Of a stretch of 64,000 nt of DNA, positions 1 through 7,794 are shown in pieces. The DNA lies in assembly GCA_036494545.1 (NCBI GenBank), contig DASXOB010000017.1, forward strand, positions 62,001-126,000. The letters run 5' to 3'. How positions within the stretch are numbered: position 1 is the first letter of the stretch; each line of letters opens with the position of its first letter. The DNA is from JAICXG01 sp036494545. Its GTDB lineage: Bacteria > Verrucomicrobiota > Verrucomicrobiia > Chthoniobacterales > UBA10450. The position numbers were made by a program, and so were the translations under genes. Below the pieces are notes generated by a model, which worked only from the letters and a program-made list of their open reading frames with translations, ran no database searches and had not been told where the DNA came from.

Positions 1-68
1 TATTCCGACATGCCCCGCAATCATGGCACGGCGTGAACAGCTCTGCGAATCCGCCGTCGCGGGCCGCA

Positions 69-1124
69 TCAAAGCCAGCGGCGCTTCTTAAAGTACAGAA
101 GCTGACCGATGGCCACGGTCGCCATGGCGAGCAGGCAGGCGTAATAACCCCAGGGCTGCTGCAACTCCGGCATATGGCTAAAGTTCATTCCATATACGCC
201 AGCGATGAAGGTCAGTGGGATAAAGATCACAGTTATAACAGTTAGCACCCGCATGATTTCGTTCGTGCGCAGACCAATACTCGAGATATGAATCTCGGTC
301 AGACCGGATAAGACATCTCGATAACTCTCGACCACATCCATTAACTGCACACTGTGATCATAGCAGTCTCTCAAATAGATTTTGGTTTCGGGACGAATCA
401 ACCCCGGGTCTTCGTGCAAAAGCAGATTGGTGACATCTCGCAGCGGCCAGACCATGCGGCGAATTTGCGTGAGCGTTCGCTTGTGTTCGTGCAAACTCCC
501 CACCGGGCGGCTCAGCGGGTTATCCACCAGGCTGTCCTCGATCGCGTCGATCTCTGCGCCAATGGACTCCAGCACCGGATAGTAATGATCGATAATCGCG
601 TCGAGCAAAGCATAAGCCAGATAATCCGGCGCGGCTCCGCGAATCCGTCCTTTCCCGCTGCGGATGCGGGCGCGCACCGGTTCGAAAACATCAAATTCGG
701 CTTCCTCCTGGAGAGTTATGAGAAAGGTCTTGCCTAGAAACATGCTAACTTGTTCGGCTCCGATATTCTTATTCCCACCGAGATAGATCATCTTCGCAAC
801 GATAAAGAGATAGTCATCGTATTGCTCTACCTTCGGTCGCTGAGTTATATCAAGGACGTCTTCCAATGCCAAAGGATGCAAATGGAAGCGCTGTCCCAAA
901 GTTCGCAGAACGGTCAGGTCGCCGAAGCCATCGATGTTGATCCAGGTGACTAACTCATTATCCAGGTGGACAAGTAACTCTTCGCAGTCAACGTTTCTGC
1001 GTTCTTCGAAAGAGTCCGGCCCATACTCGATGAGAGTGATGACAGGCGCTTCCTGCGGGGAATCATTTAAATCACTAAGCGAGCCGGGAGCTTCGCCGGG
1101 AATGACATGACGTCGAATGAACAT
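69..1124 (-). CDS. corA: CorA-family magnesium/divalent cation channel
   Basis: A 351-residue inner-membrane channel expected to admit Mg2+ (possibly Co2+ or Ni2+) down the membrane potential as a homopentamer. The large N-terminal cytoplasmic domain (about residues 30-285) carries the typical HPLALEDV segment. Two transmembrane helices follow near residues 290-310 and 324-344, and the family signature YGMNF is at about 311-315 in the loop after the first helix. The C-terminus is basic (KKRRWL), as usual for CorA. The length fits the family. The ATG start gives a complete N-terminal domain. It is the last gene of the minus-strand run and follows the CvpA-like gene after 139 nt. It is one of the few genes here without an exact copy of the iterated 9-mer. 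Confidence 0.93.
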   Translation of the reverse strand: MFIRRHVIPGEAPGSLSDLNDSPQEAPVITLIEYGPDSFEERRNVDCEELLVHLDNELVTWINIDGFGDLTVLRTLGQRFHLHPLALEDVLDITQRPKVEQYDDYLFIVAKMIYLGGNKNIGAEQVSMFLGKTFLITLQEEAEFDVFEPVRARIRSGKGRIRGAAPDYLAYALLDAIIDHYYPVLESIGAEIDAIEDSLVDNPLSRPVGSLHEHKRTLTQIRRMVWPLRDVTNLLLHEDPGLIRPETKIYLRDCYDHSVQLMDVVESYRDVLSGLTEIHISSIGLRTNEIMRVLTVITVIFIPLTFIAGVYGMNFSHMPELQQPWGYYACLLAMATVAIGQLLYFKKRRWL

Positions 1125-1263
1125 GCCGCCATCGTGCGCTCAAAGCCCGTTCCAGGGCAAGCGCGAAGCGCCGGAGGTCAGCCTCTAAACCCGGCCTGGC
1201 GACAGTGACGTGCTTTGTCGTTAGGCAACAATCCAGTCGAATGATGCAATTCGAGGCAGCGGA
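1125..1263. other. Spacer between the cvpA-like gene and corA
   Basis: A 139-nt spacer between two minus-strand genes. It holds one exact iterated 9-mer at 1218-1226, which reads GCCTAACGA on the transcribed (minus) strand. I see no convincing terminator or promoter. Confidence 0.5.
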
Positions 1264-2091
1264 TTATTGTTTGGCCAGAGCGTAATCCAGCGCCTTCTCA
1301 AAATCGAAGCTCTTCACCTGGGCGACGAGCGATGGATCGTTCAGCGCGTTGATCAACTTCGGATTTTGCAGGAGGTCGAGATAACGTTGCTGCTCAATAA
1401 GCTCAATGATCTCGGGATCGTTGCGCAACGCGACGAGGCGCGGATTCTCTGTCAGCTCACGAGCGCCCGGATAGTGGAGGAAGCGTTCCGCGCTGCGTGG
1501 ATTCGAGACCACATCTCCGAGCTTGCCTAACGTATCGTAGGTTCGCGTCGGAACGACGTCGGCGATCTTGACGGTTTTGCCTAACGAGCCTTGCTCAATC
1601 GAGCTTTTCAGCTGGTGAAGCGAATCGAGTGCCGGCGGTCGGCGCGCGATCTTTGTTTTCGATTCCGCGCCAGCGATCGCGCCGAGCGAGCGGATGGCGA
1701 CCACCATCAGCCAGACGCTGAAGAGCCCAAAGAAAATTCCCAGCACGCCGCCGCAGAACCCGTAGAGAAATCGAATCATCCCTGCCGGTTGCTGCGCGGT
1801 GCGTTTGAAAAGAATCGCACCGAGGGTGTTGATCAATGCATAGACAACCAGGCCGAGCAGCAATCCGGAAAAGGCCGAGATGATGAAATCAGGCAAGAGA
1901 ATCATGGGTCGCAGAACGGGAAGCAAAGCACGCCCACCGAAAAGCGCGCTCGCGTAAGCAACGACCAAGGCAAGCAATCGAACGAGTTGTCTAACCACGC
2001 CACGCCGCCAGCCCCGGACGATTTCGAACAAGACCAGAACGGCGGCGAAGGAAACGAATGCGAGCTGCCAGCCAGAGGATGGCGCGCTCAC
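1264..2091 (-). CDS. CvpA-like integral membrane protein with C-terminal extension
   Basis: About 275 residues if translation begins at the GTG at 2091, whose GTGA overlaps the TGA stop of the chorismate synthase gene. An ATG at 2130 would add 13 residues and a 43-nt overlap; the GTGA junction looks more natural. The N-terminal half shows four hydrophobic segments with a basic loop (RGWRRGVVRQLVR) after the first, the layout of CvpA/colicin V production proteins. The C-terminal half is soluble and contains NP/NDP-spaced helices (ENPRLVALRNDPEI, QNPKLINALNDPSL), a tail known from some CvpA relatives. The molecular role of the family is not settled; links to envelope homeostasis are reported. 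One exact iterated 9-mer (1579) encodes Ser-Leu-Gly and a near copy lies at 1525. Confidence 0.75.
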   Translation of the reverse strand: MSAPSSGWQLAFVSFAAVLVLFEIVRGWRRGVVRQLVRLLALVVAYASALFGGRALLPVLRPMILLPDFIISAFSGLLLGLVVYALINTLGAILFKRTAQQPAGMIRFLYGFCGGVLGIFFGLFSVWLMVVAIRSLGAIAGAESKTKIARRPPALDSLHQLKSSIEQGSLGKTVKIADVVPTRTYDTLGKLGDVVSNPRSAERFLHYPGARELTENPRLVALRNDPEIIELIEQQRYLDLLQNPKLINALNDPSLVAQVKSFDFEKALDYALAKQ

Positions 2092-3173
2092 GGAGTCGAG
2101 ATTGCGCGTTGACGCAGGGCATGGTCGCACAGGACCAGCGCGGCCATCGCTTCAACCATCGGCACTGCACGGGGCAGCACACAAGGATCATGGCGGCCAC
2201 GCATTTTGAGCGCGGTCGTGTCGCCGCTGCTGGTCACAGTCTGTTGCTCGCGCGCGATGGAGGCGGTCGGTTTGAAGGCGACGCGAAAGACAATATTCTC
2301 GCCGTTGCTGATCCCGCCCTGCACTCCGCCAGAATGGTTGCTCGTCGTTCGCACTTTGCCGTCGCGAATCTCAAAAGGATCGTTGTGCTCGGAACCTTTC
2401 ATGGCCGTAGCGGCGAAGCCGGAGCCGATCTCAAAACCTTTGGTCGCGGGCAAACTGAGCATTGCCTTTGCCAGATCGGCTTCGAGCTTGTCGAAAACCG
2501 GTTCGCCCAGGCCCGCGGGCACGCCCCGCACGAGACACTCAATAATTCCGCCTAACGAATCGCCTTCCGCGCGCGCGGCTTCGATGCGTGCGATCATCTT
2601 CTCGGCCGCGATCGGATCGGGCGTGCGCATGATGCTGGCATCAATCGCCGAAGCGGTAATAGTTGCGTGGTCGATCGTCGCACGGAGCTCGTGGACACGC
2701 ACGACGTAGGCAAGCAGCTCGAATCCCGGAAAGGCCTGTGCCAGGACCTTGCGCGCGATCGCACCCGCGGCGACGCGGCCGATCGTCTCGCGCGCGGAAG
2801 CTCGACCGCCGCCCTGCCAGTCGCGGGTCCCGTATTTCGCCTGGTAGGTGAAATCAGCATGCGACGGACGAAAAGTCTCCTTGATTTCTCGATAGGCTTC
2901 GGGACGCGCGTTGTGGTTACGGACGAGAATGGCGATCGGTGTGCCCAGGGTCTCGCCCTCGAAAACTCCGGAAAGAATTTCGCAGCGATCCGGCTCGCTT
3001 CGCTGCGAGACGATCTTGCTTTGGCCGGGTCGGCGACGATCCAGCTCGTGCTGGATATCCGCTTCGCCTAACGAAATCCTGGGCGGACAACCATCGACCA
3101 CCACCCCAACGCCACCACCATGAGATTCGCCGAAGGTGGTGATGCGGAAAAGTTGGCCAAAGCTGCTGCCCAT
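2088..3173 (-). CDS. aroC: Chorismate synthase
   Basis: Catalyses the last shikimate-pathway step, 5-enolpyruvylshikimate-3-phosphate to chorismate with loss of phosphate, using reduced FMN as a catalytic cofactor in the cytoplasm. The 361-residue length equals the proteobacterial-type enzyme. Visible signatures are FGESHGGGVG near residues 14-23 (containing the conserved His of GESHG), RPSHADFTY, the GGGRASARET FMN/phosphate-binding block, and RHDPCVLPRAVPMVEAM near the C-terminus. The ATG start at 3173 gives the standard MGSSFGQLFRITTFGESHG beginning. Its stop overlaps the GTG of the CvpA-like gene, so the two are probably translationally coupled. Two exact iterated 9-mers lie inside it (2550 and 3066, both Ser-Leu-Gly in sense). 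Confidence 0.97.
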   Translation of the reverse strand: MGSSFGQLFRITTFGESHGGGVGVVVDGCPPRISLGEADIQHELDRRRPGQSKIVSQRSEPDRCEILSGVFEGETLGTPIAILVRNHNARPEAYREIKETFRPSHADFTYQAKYGTRDWQGGGRASARETIGRVAAGAIARKVLAQAFPGFELLAYVVRVHELRATIDHATITASAIDASIMRTPDPIAAEKMIARIEAARAEGDSLGGIIECLVRGVPAGLGEPVFDKLEADLAKAMLSLPATKGFEIGSGFAATAMKGSEHNDPFEIRDGKVRTTSNHSGGVQGGISNGENIVFRVAFKPTASIAREQQTVTSSGDTTALKMRGRHDPCVLPRAVPMVEAMAALVLCDHALRQRAISTP

Positions 3174-3290
3174 GGGCGCAGCTTAACGAATGGTGATGAC
3201 TTGAAAAGGCGGGAGACGATTGTGCGGCGCCTCGATTGGGCAAGGCCTTTGCGCGCCAAAGAGGCGGAGCGCCAGCTCTTGCAAATCAGC

Positions 3291-4451
3291 CTAGATTGCT
3301 TCGAGCGCGCGGCGCAAATCGTCGCGCAGATCTTCCACATCTTCCACGCCGACGGAGAGCCTAACGAGTGACTCGGTGATGCCGAGCGCAATCCGGGTTT
3401 CCTCCGGGATCGCGCCGTGCGTCATGATCGGTGGATAATTGACCAGGCTTTCCACGCCGCCAAGGCTTTCAGCGAGCGCGAAAAGGTGCGTGTTCTCGAG
3501 AAAACGCCGCGTGCCGGCAAGGTCTGTTTCGAGGATCACCGTGATCATGCCGCCAAATCTTCCCTGCATCTGTCGCTGGGCCAGCTCGTGCTGCGGATGG
3601 CTCGTTAGGCCAGGATAGTGAACCTTGCGCACTTTCGGCTGCTTCTCCAGCCATTGCGCCAACTCGAGGGCGTTTTGGCAATGCCGCTCCATTCGCAAGG
3701 CGAGCGTTTTCAATCCGCGCATGGCGAGAAAGCTGTCGAACGGACCCGCGATCGCACCGACAGAATTTTGCAGGAACTGCATCTGGTCGCCGAGCGCCTT
3801 GTTTTCCCCGACGACCGCGACGCCGCCGACCATGTCGGAGTGGCCGTTGAGATACTTGGTGGCGGAATGAATCACCATATCGAATCCCAGCTCGATCGGC
3901 CGCTGAATCCAAGGACTGGCAAATGTATTATCAGAAACCGAAATCGCGTTATGCTTGCGCGCGAGTTGCGCAACGGCCTCGAGGTCGATCAGCTTGAGAA
4001 GCGGATTACTCGGTGTTTCCACCCAGACCATGCGCGTGTTGGGCTTAAAGGCGTTCTCGATTTCCCCGACGTTGCTCATGTCGATGAAAGTGAAATCGAG
4101 ATTAGCCGAGCGCCGTCGCACCTTTTCGAAAAGTCGATAGGTGCCTCCGTAAAGATCGTCGCTCGACAGGACATGTGCGCCGCTGTCAATCGTTTCGAGT
4201 GCCGTCGACATTGCGGCAAGGCCGGAAGCAAAGGCCCAACCGCGCGTGCCGCTCTCAAGATCCGCGACGCAGCGTTCGTAGGCGCTGCGGGTCGGATTGA
4301 TCGAGCGCGCGTAGTCGTAGCCTTTGTGCCGGCCGGGACTTTCCTGCTGATAAGTCGAAGTGGCGTAAATCGGCGTCATGACCGCGCCGGTCGTGGGATC
4401 GGGCGATTGGCCGGCGTGGATCACGCGGGTAGCGAGGTGATGCTTTTTCAT
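3291..4451 (-). CDS. Cystathionine gamma-synthase / gamma-lyase family PLP enzyme
   Basis: A 386-residue cytoplasmic enzyme of the Cys/Met-metabolism PLP family. It begins with the typical THxIHAGQxPDPxTGAVxxPIY block. It has the phosphate-binding SGLAAMSTAL segment (about 76-85), the YGGTYRLF motif, and the PLP Schiff-base lysine at about K199 in SATKYLNGHSD. These proteins catalyse gamma-replacement (O-acylhomoserine plus cysteine to cystathionine) or gamma-elimination (cystathionine to cysteine, 2-oxobutyrate and ammonia). Sequence alone does not separate the two. The adjacent cystathionine beta-synthase argues for the lyase role in reverse transsulfuration. Exact 9-mers occur at 3359 (Ser-Leu-Gly... 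in sense LVRL) and 3602 (Leu-Thr). No Shine-Dalgarno is obvious before the ATG. Confidence 0.92.
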   Translation of the reverse strand: MKKHHLATRVIHAGQSPDPTTGAVMTPIYATSTYQQESPGRHKGYDYARSINPTRSAYERCVADLESGTRGWAFASGLAAMSTALETIDSGAHVLSSDDLYGGTYRLFEKVRRRSANLDFTFIDMSNVGEIENAFKPNTRMVWVETPSNPLLKLIDLEAVAQLARKHNAISVSDNTFASPWIQRPIELGFDMVIHSATKYLNGHSDMVGGVAVVGENKALGDQMQFLQNSVGAIAGPFDSFLAMRGLKTLALRMERHCQNALELAQWLEKQPKVRKVHYPGLTSHPQHELAQRQMQGRFGGMITVILETDLAGTRRFLENTHLFALAESLGGVESLVNYPPIMTHGAIPEETRIALGITESLVRLSVGVEDVEDLRDDLRRALEAI

Positions 4452-4556
4452 GGAAGATTTTCGAGAGGAAATTTAGAAACCTGGAAGCCAGAAAGAGTTT
4501 CCATGGTTTTGATCCCGGTTCGTCCTTCCTGGTTTTATGGTTTCCAATTCTCTTCC

Positions 4557-5951
4557 TTACTTGGGCATATGAAGCCGGAGGAAGGAGAGCAAATCCGTGC
4601 GCGTGATCAGGCCGAGGAATCGGTTGCCTTCCATCATGATGGCAACGCGGCCGCGATCGAACACGCCTAACAAGTCCGTGATGCTGGCTGACGGCGATAA
4701 AGTCTCGAGGCGATCAGTCATGGCTGTTTTCACAAGATCGTTAAATCTGGCCGGGTCACGATGCACTTTCACGAGCAAATCGGATTCGTCGATGATCCCA
4801 ACCGCGCGGCCGTCACCATTCAGAACGGGAAGCTGTGAAATATCGCCGGTGCGCATGCGTTTAAACGCAGTGAGCAAGGTGTCGTCAGGCCCAACGGAAA
4901 CAACTTCGCCTTTTTCCGCGCGATGGGAAATGAGATCGCGCAGGTCACCTTCGACGGGTCGTTCGACAAAGCCCTGCTCGGCCATCCAAAAGTCGTTATA
5001 CATTTTGGATAGGTATTTGTTGCCGGTATCACAGACCAAAGTCACCACGCGCTTCTTCGTTTTCTGCTGCCGGCAATAACGAAGCGCACCGCCGAGCAAC
5101 GTGCCGGTCGAGGATCCAGCGAGGATACCTTCCTTGCGCAACAGTTCTCGCGCGACCGCAAAACTCTCCGCGTCGTCGATTTCAAAAGCGTCCTTTACGA
5201 GTGTCATGTCGGCGATCTCGGGAATGAAATCCTCACCGATTCCTTCGACCGCCCAGCTCCCGGCTTTCTCCAGCTTGCCAGTCTTGACCCATTCGTAGAG
5301 GATGGAACCAGTTGGATCGGACAGAATCATCTCCACATCCGGTTTCACCTTCTTGAAGAAGCGTCCAAGTCCGGTGAGCGTGCCGCCGGAACCGACCCCG
5401 ACCACGACCGCATCAAGATCGTGCTGCATCTGTTCCCAAATCTCCGGGCCGGTGGTGGTCTCGTGCGCGAGCGGGTTCGCAGGATTCCCGAATTGATTGG
5501 CATAAAACGCGCCGGGGATCTCGCTCGTTAGGCGTGCCGCTACGTCCTGGTAATATTCGGGATGGCCCCGAGTCACGTCACTTCTCGTAAGGCGGACTTC
5601 CGCCCCCAAGGCGCGGACGTGGGCGATCTTTTCCTGCGACATCTTGTCGGGAATAACGAGAATGATGCGATAACCTTTCGCGCCCGCGATGAGAGCGAGG
5701 CCGAGGCCCGTGTTGCCGGCGGTCGCTTCGATAACGGTGCCACCCGGCTTCAATTTGCCCTCGCGTTCTGCTGTTTCGATCATGGCCAGCGCCACGCGAT
5801 CCTTAATCGAGCCGGTGGGATTCTGGTTTTCCAGCTTCACAAAAAGCTGGCACGGCCCCGTATCGATGCGCGTGATCTCGACCAATGGTGTATGGCCGAT
5901 GAGGGAAAGAATGGCGGGCGGTTCGTCAGGCGATTGAGGCGAGCTGGTCAT
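4557..5951 (-). CDS. cbs: Cystathionine beta-synthase
   Basis: A 464-residue PLP enzyme condensing serine (or acetylserine) with homocysteine to cystathionine. The N-terminal catalytic domain (about 1-320) has GHTPLVEI, the PLP lysine K50 in NPTGSIKDR, the GNTGLGLA loop and the GVGSGGTLTG phosphate loop. The C-terminus (about 340-464) is a pair of CBS domains (DISQLPVLN...GIIDESDL and RVAIMMEGNRFLGLITRTDLL) that in relatives bind adenosyl ligands. I chose the ATG at 5951, which gives the family N-terminus. An in-frame ATG at 6065 would add 38 residues read through a GC hairpin and unlike the family. The next gene, 105 nt downstream, is the gamma-synthase/lyase. A 9-mer at 5525 encodes part of RLTSE; a GCCTAACAA variant lies at 4665. 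Confidence 0.93.
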   Translation of the reverse strand: MTSSPQSPDEPPAILSLIGHTPLVEITRIDTGPCQLFVKLENQNPTGSIKDRVALAMIETAEREGKLKPGGTVIEATAGNTGLGLALIAGAKGYRIILVIPDKMSQEKIAHVRALGAEVRLTRSDVTRGHPEYYQDVAARLTSEIPGAFYANQFGNPANPLAHETTTGPEIWEQMQHDLDAVVVGVGSGGTLTGLGRFFKKVKPDVEMILSDPTGSILYEWVKTGKLEKAGSWAVEGIGEDFIPEIADMTLVKDAFEIDDAESFAVARELLRKEGILAGSSTGTLLGGALRYCRQQKTKKRVVTLVCDTGNKYLSKMYNDFWMAEQGFVERPVEGDLRDLISHRAEKGEVVSVGPDDTLLTAFKRMRTGDISQLPVLNGDGRAVGIIDESDLLVKVHRDPARFNDLVKTAMTDRLETLSPSASITDLLGVFDRGRVAIMMEGNRFLGLITRTDLLSFLRLHMPK

Positions 5952-6295
5952 GCAGAAAAAGGCGGCGCGGCAGCGCGCCGCGGGCACACCTATGCAACAC
6001 TCTGCTTTAAAATCGTCAATGAATTTCGGCCCGCGCTCTTGTCGTCGAAGGGCGGACAATCGCAACTGCGAAAAATCATTCGCGGCGATCGCGTGGTGAG
6101 TCTCGCGCTTCTTATCAGGTGCCGGCGATGCCTAACGAGTGTAAGTCATAGCGAAGAAAATTTCGCTCAGGAGTCCGGTCCGCTTTTTGCACCGCAAGCC
6201 TTCACCAATTTCGAGCCGGTTCTCAAAATTCCGATCAAGGCCGTCTCGCGGGGAAGATTGACGGCGCAACGGAAATGCGGTTCATCGTTATTCCG
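5952..6295. other. Divergent intergenic region between cbs and the response regulator
   Basis: A 344-nt region from which both flanking operons must be transcribed. It holds a perfect GC hairpin (5962-5981) abutting cbs, an exact 9-mer at 6130-6138, and an in-frame ATG (6275) seven codons upstream of the preferred response-regulator start. On the minus strand TTGACG (6014-6019) could be a -35 box, but no good -10 follows. I recognise no riboswitch class and no convincing coding sequence. Confidence 0.5.
5962..5981 (-). terminator. GC-rich hairpin plus T-run directly upstream of cbs (attenuator-like)
   Basis: Perfect 8-bp stem GCGGCGCG / CGCGCCGC around a 4-nt loop. On the minus strand it is followed by C and five T residues, ending about 5 nt before the cbs ATG. 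In form this is an intrinsic terminator, but it lies in the cbs leader. It could attenuate transcription, mask the ribosome site, or terminate an unrecognised leader RNA. No ligand-binding domain is recognisable. Confidence 0.45.
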
Positions 6296-7642
6296 ATGAC
6301 TCGGATTCTGATTGCGGACGATCAACCTGACGTGCTCGAGGCGTTACGCATTTTACTCAAGGGCGAAGGTTATCAAACCGATGCGGTGACGTCGTTAGGC
6401 GCACTCAGGAACTCGCTCGAAAAGCGCACCTATTCGCTCCTCATGATGGATCTCAACTACACCCGTGACACGACCTCGGGTCAGGAGGGGCTCGCGAGCA
6501 TTCCGCGCATTCAGTCGCTGGACGAGAACCTGCCGATCGTCGTCATGACCGCGTGGGCGACGGTCGATCTCGCAGTCGAGGCAATGAAACTGGGCGCGCG
6601 TGATTTCGTGACGAAGCCATGGGATAACGACCGCGTTCTCGCCATTGTCCGAACGCAAATCGCGCTTGGTAACGCGCTGCGAAAGAGTCAGCAACTCGAG
6701 GCGAAGAGCGAACTGCTGCGCGGCAAAATGCCGAACATCATTTCCGATTCGCCGCGCATGAAGCCAGTCATGGAACTGATCTCACGCGTTGCGCCCTCCG
6801 AAGCGAACATTCTCATCACGGGCGAGAACGGGACCGGCAAAGGTCTTGTCGCTCAGGCGATTCACTCGCTTTCGCCGCGTGCGAGCAAAATCATGATCAC
6901 CGTCAACATGGGCGGACTCTCGGAAGGCGTTTTCGAGAGCGAACTTTTCGGTCACGTGAAAGGCGCCTTCACCGATGCAAAGACGGATCGCGCCGGACGG
7001 TTTGAGCTGGCCGATGAGAGCACGCTCTTTCTCGATGAAATTGCCAATCTGCCGATGAGTCAGCAGGCAAAATTATTGCGTGTTATCGAGACGGGCGAGT
7101 TTGAGCGTGTCGGTTCTTCCCGCACCTTGCATGCGAACGTGCGGATCATTTCCGCGACGAACGCCAACCTGCACGACGAGGTCGGGGCGGGACGTTTCCG
7201 GCAGGACTTGCTCTTTCGACTGAACACGATCGAGGTTGCGCTCCCGCCATTGCGCGAACGCCGTGAAGATATCGCGCCGCTGGCAGCGCATTTCCTGCGG
7301 CAACACGCCGAGCGTTATCGCAAAAAACTGGCGGGACTCGAGCCGGCTGCGCACGAGGCGCTCATGCGCCACGAATGGCCAGGCAATGTGCGTGAGCTGG
7401 ATCACGTGATTGAGCGAGCTGTCCTCATGTCGCCGGGCAGTACAATCAAGCCTAACGATCTTGGCCTAACGACCGCGAGCGACGGCTCACCGCATCTCGA
7501 GGAAATGAGCCTGGAGGAGGTGGAAGCGTTTCTCATAAAAAAAGCGCTCGCCCGGCACGATGGCAACGCACGCAAGGCAGCCGAGTCGTTAGGCCTGAGC
7601 CGGAGTGCCTTTTACCGGCGGCTTCAGCATTATGGTCTGTGA
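6296..7642 (+). CDS. NtrC-family sigma-54-dependent response regulator
   Basis: A 448-residue DNA-binding transcription activator. The receiver domain (about 1-120) has the acidic pair D9-D10, phospho-acceptor D52 in LLMMDLNY, T85 and K107 (TKPW). The AAA+ domain (about 148-375) has Walker A GENGTGKG at about 176-183 and Walker B LFLDE at 244-248. The sigma-54 contact loop reads GAFTDA (223-228) rather than GAFTGA, a variant I have seen in natural activators. A Fis-type helix-turn-helix closes the protein (GNARKAAESLGLSRSAFYRRL). ATG 6296 starts directly at the receiver strand MTRILIADDQ; ATG 6275 is an alternative. The histidine kinase follows. The sigma-54 promoter at 11672 is the obvious nearby target. 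Four exact 9-mers lie inside (6392, 7450, 7464, 7586). Confidence 0.93.
   Translation: MTRILIADDQPDVLEALRILLKGEGYQTDAVTSLGALRNSLEKRTYSLLMMDLNYTRDTTSGQEGLASIPRIQSLDENLPIVVMTAWATVDLAVEAMKLGARDFVTKPWDNDRVLAIVRTQIALGNALRKSQQLEAKSELLRGKMPNIISDSPRMKPVMELISRVAPSEANILITGENGTGKGLVAQAIHSLSPRASKIMITVNMGGLSEGVFESELFGHVKGAFTDAKTDRAGRFELADESTLFLDEIANLPMSQQAKLLRVIETGEFERVGSSRTLHANVRIISATNANLHDEVGAGRFRQDLLFRLNTIEVALPPLRERREDIAPLAAHFLRQHAERYRKKLAGLEPAAHEALMRHEWPGNVRELDHVIERAVLMSPGSTIKPNDLGLTTASDGSPHLEEMSLEEVEAFLIKKALARHDGNARKAAESLGLSRSAFYRRLQHYGL
7450..7472 (+). repeat. Tandem pair of the iterated 9-mer, 14-bp period
   Basis: Two exact GCCTAACGA copies start at 7450 and 7464 within the linker between the AAA+ and HTH domains of the response regulator. 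They are read in different frames (Pro-Asn-Asp, then Leu-Thr), so the similarity is at DNA level and not protein level. This is the closest spacing of exact copies in the window. Confidence 0.85.
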
Positions 7643-7794
7643 AAGACGAAGCCAAAAATCCAGTCCGAAAAGATGATCGCATGAGGAACCACGAAACTGC
7701 GACGACTACGCAGAGGCTCTTGAGTTGTCTTCGTGGACGAGTTTTCTGCATTCGTTTTTCGGATTTGGTCGGTCATCATTGTTCGTAGCGGCCC
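7643..7794. other. Structured spacer between response regulator and kinase
   Basis: A 152-nt spacer. It contains a 7-bp inverted repeat CCACGAA (7689-7695) / TTCGTGG (7730-7736) enclosing a second, 5-bp dyad CTGCG (7697-7701) / CGCAG (7709-7713). No T-run follows, so it is not a clear terminator. It might be an RNA structure in the two-gene transcript. Confidence 0.35.

Noticed and set aside
3618..4670. Long plus-strand ORF opposite the cystathionine gamma-synthase gene
   Set aside because: It is an antisense shadow of a well-supported gene in GC-rich DNA, with no family features. The same applies to long antisense frames at 31257-32057, 42598-43410 and 60683-61891.
6014..6019. TTGACG as a -35 box for cbs
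   Set aside because: No acceptable -10 element lies 16-18 bp downstream.
5952..6065. Upstream ATG start for cystathionine beta-synthase
   Set aside because: The extra 38 residues are Arg/Cys-rich, unlike the family, and are read through a perfect GC hairpin.
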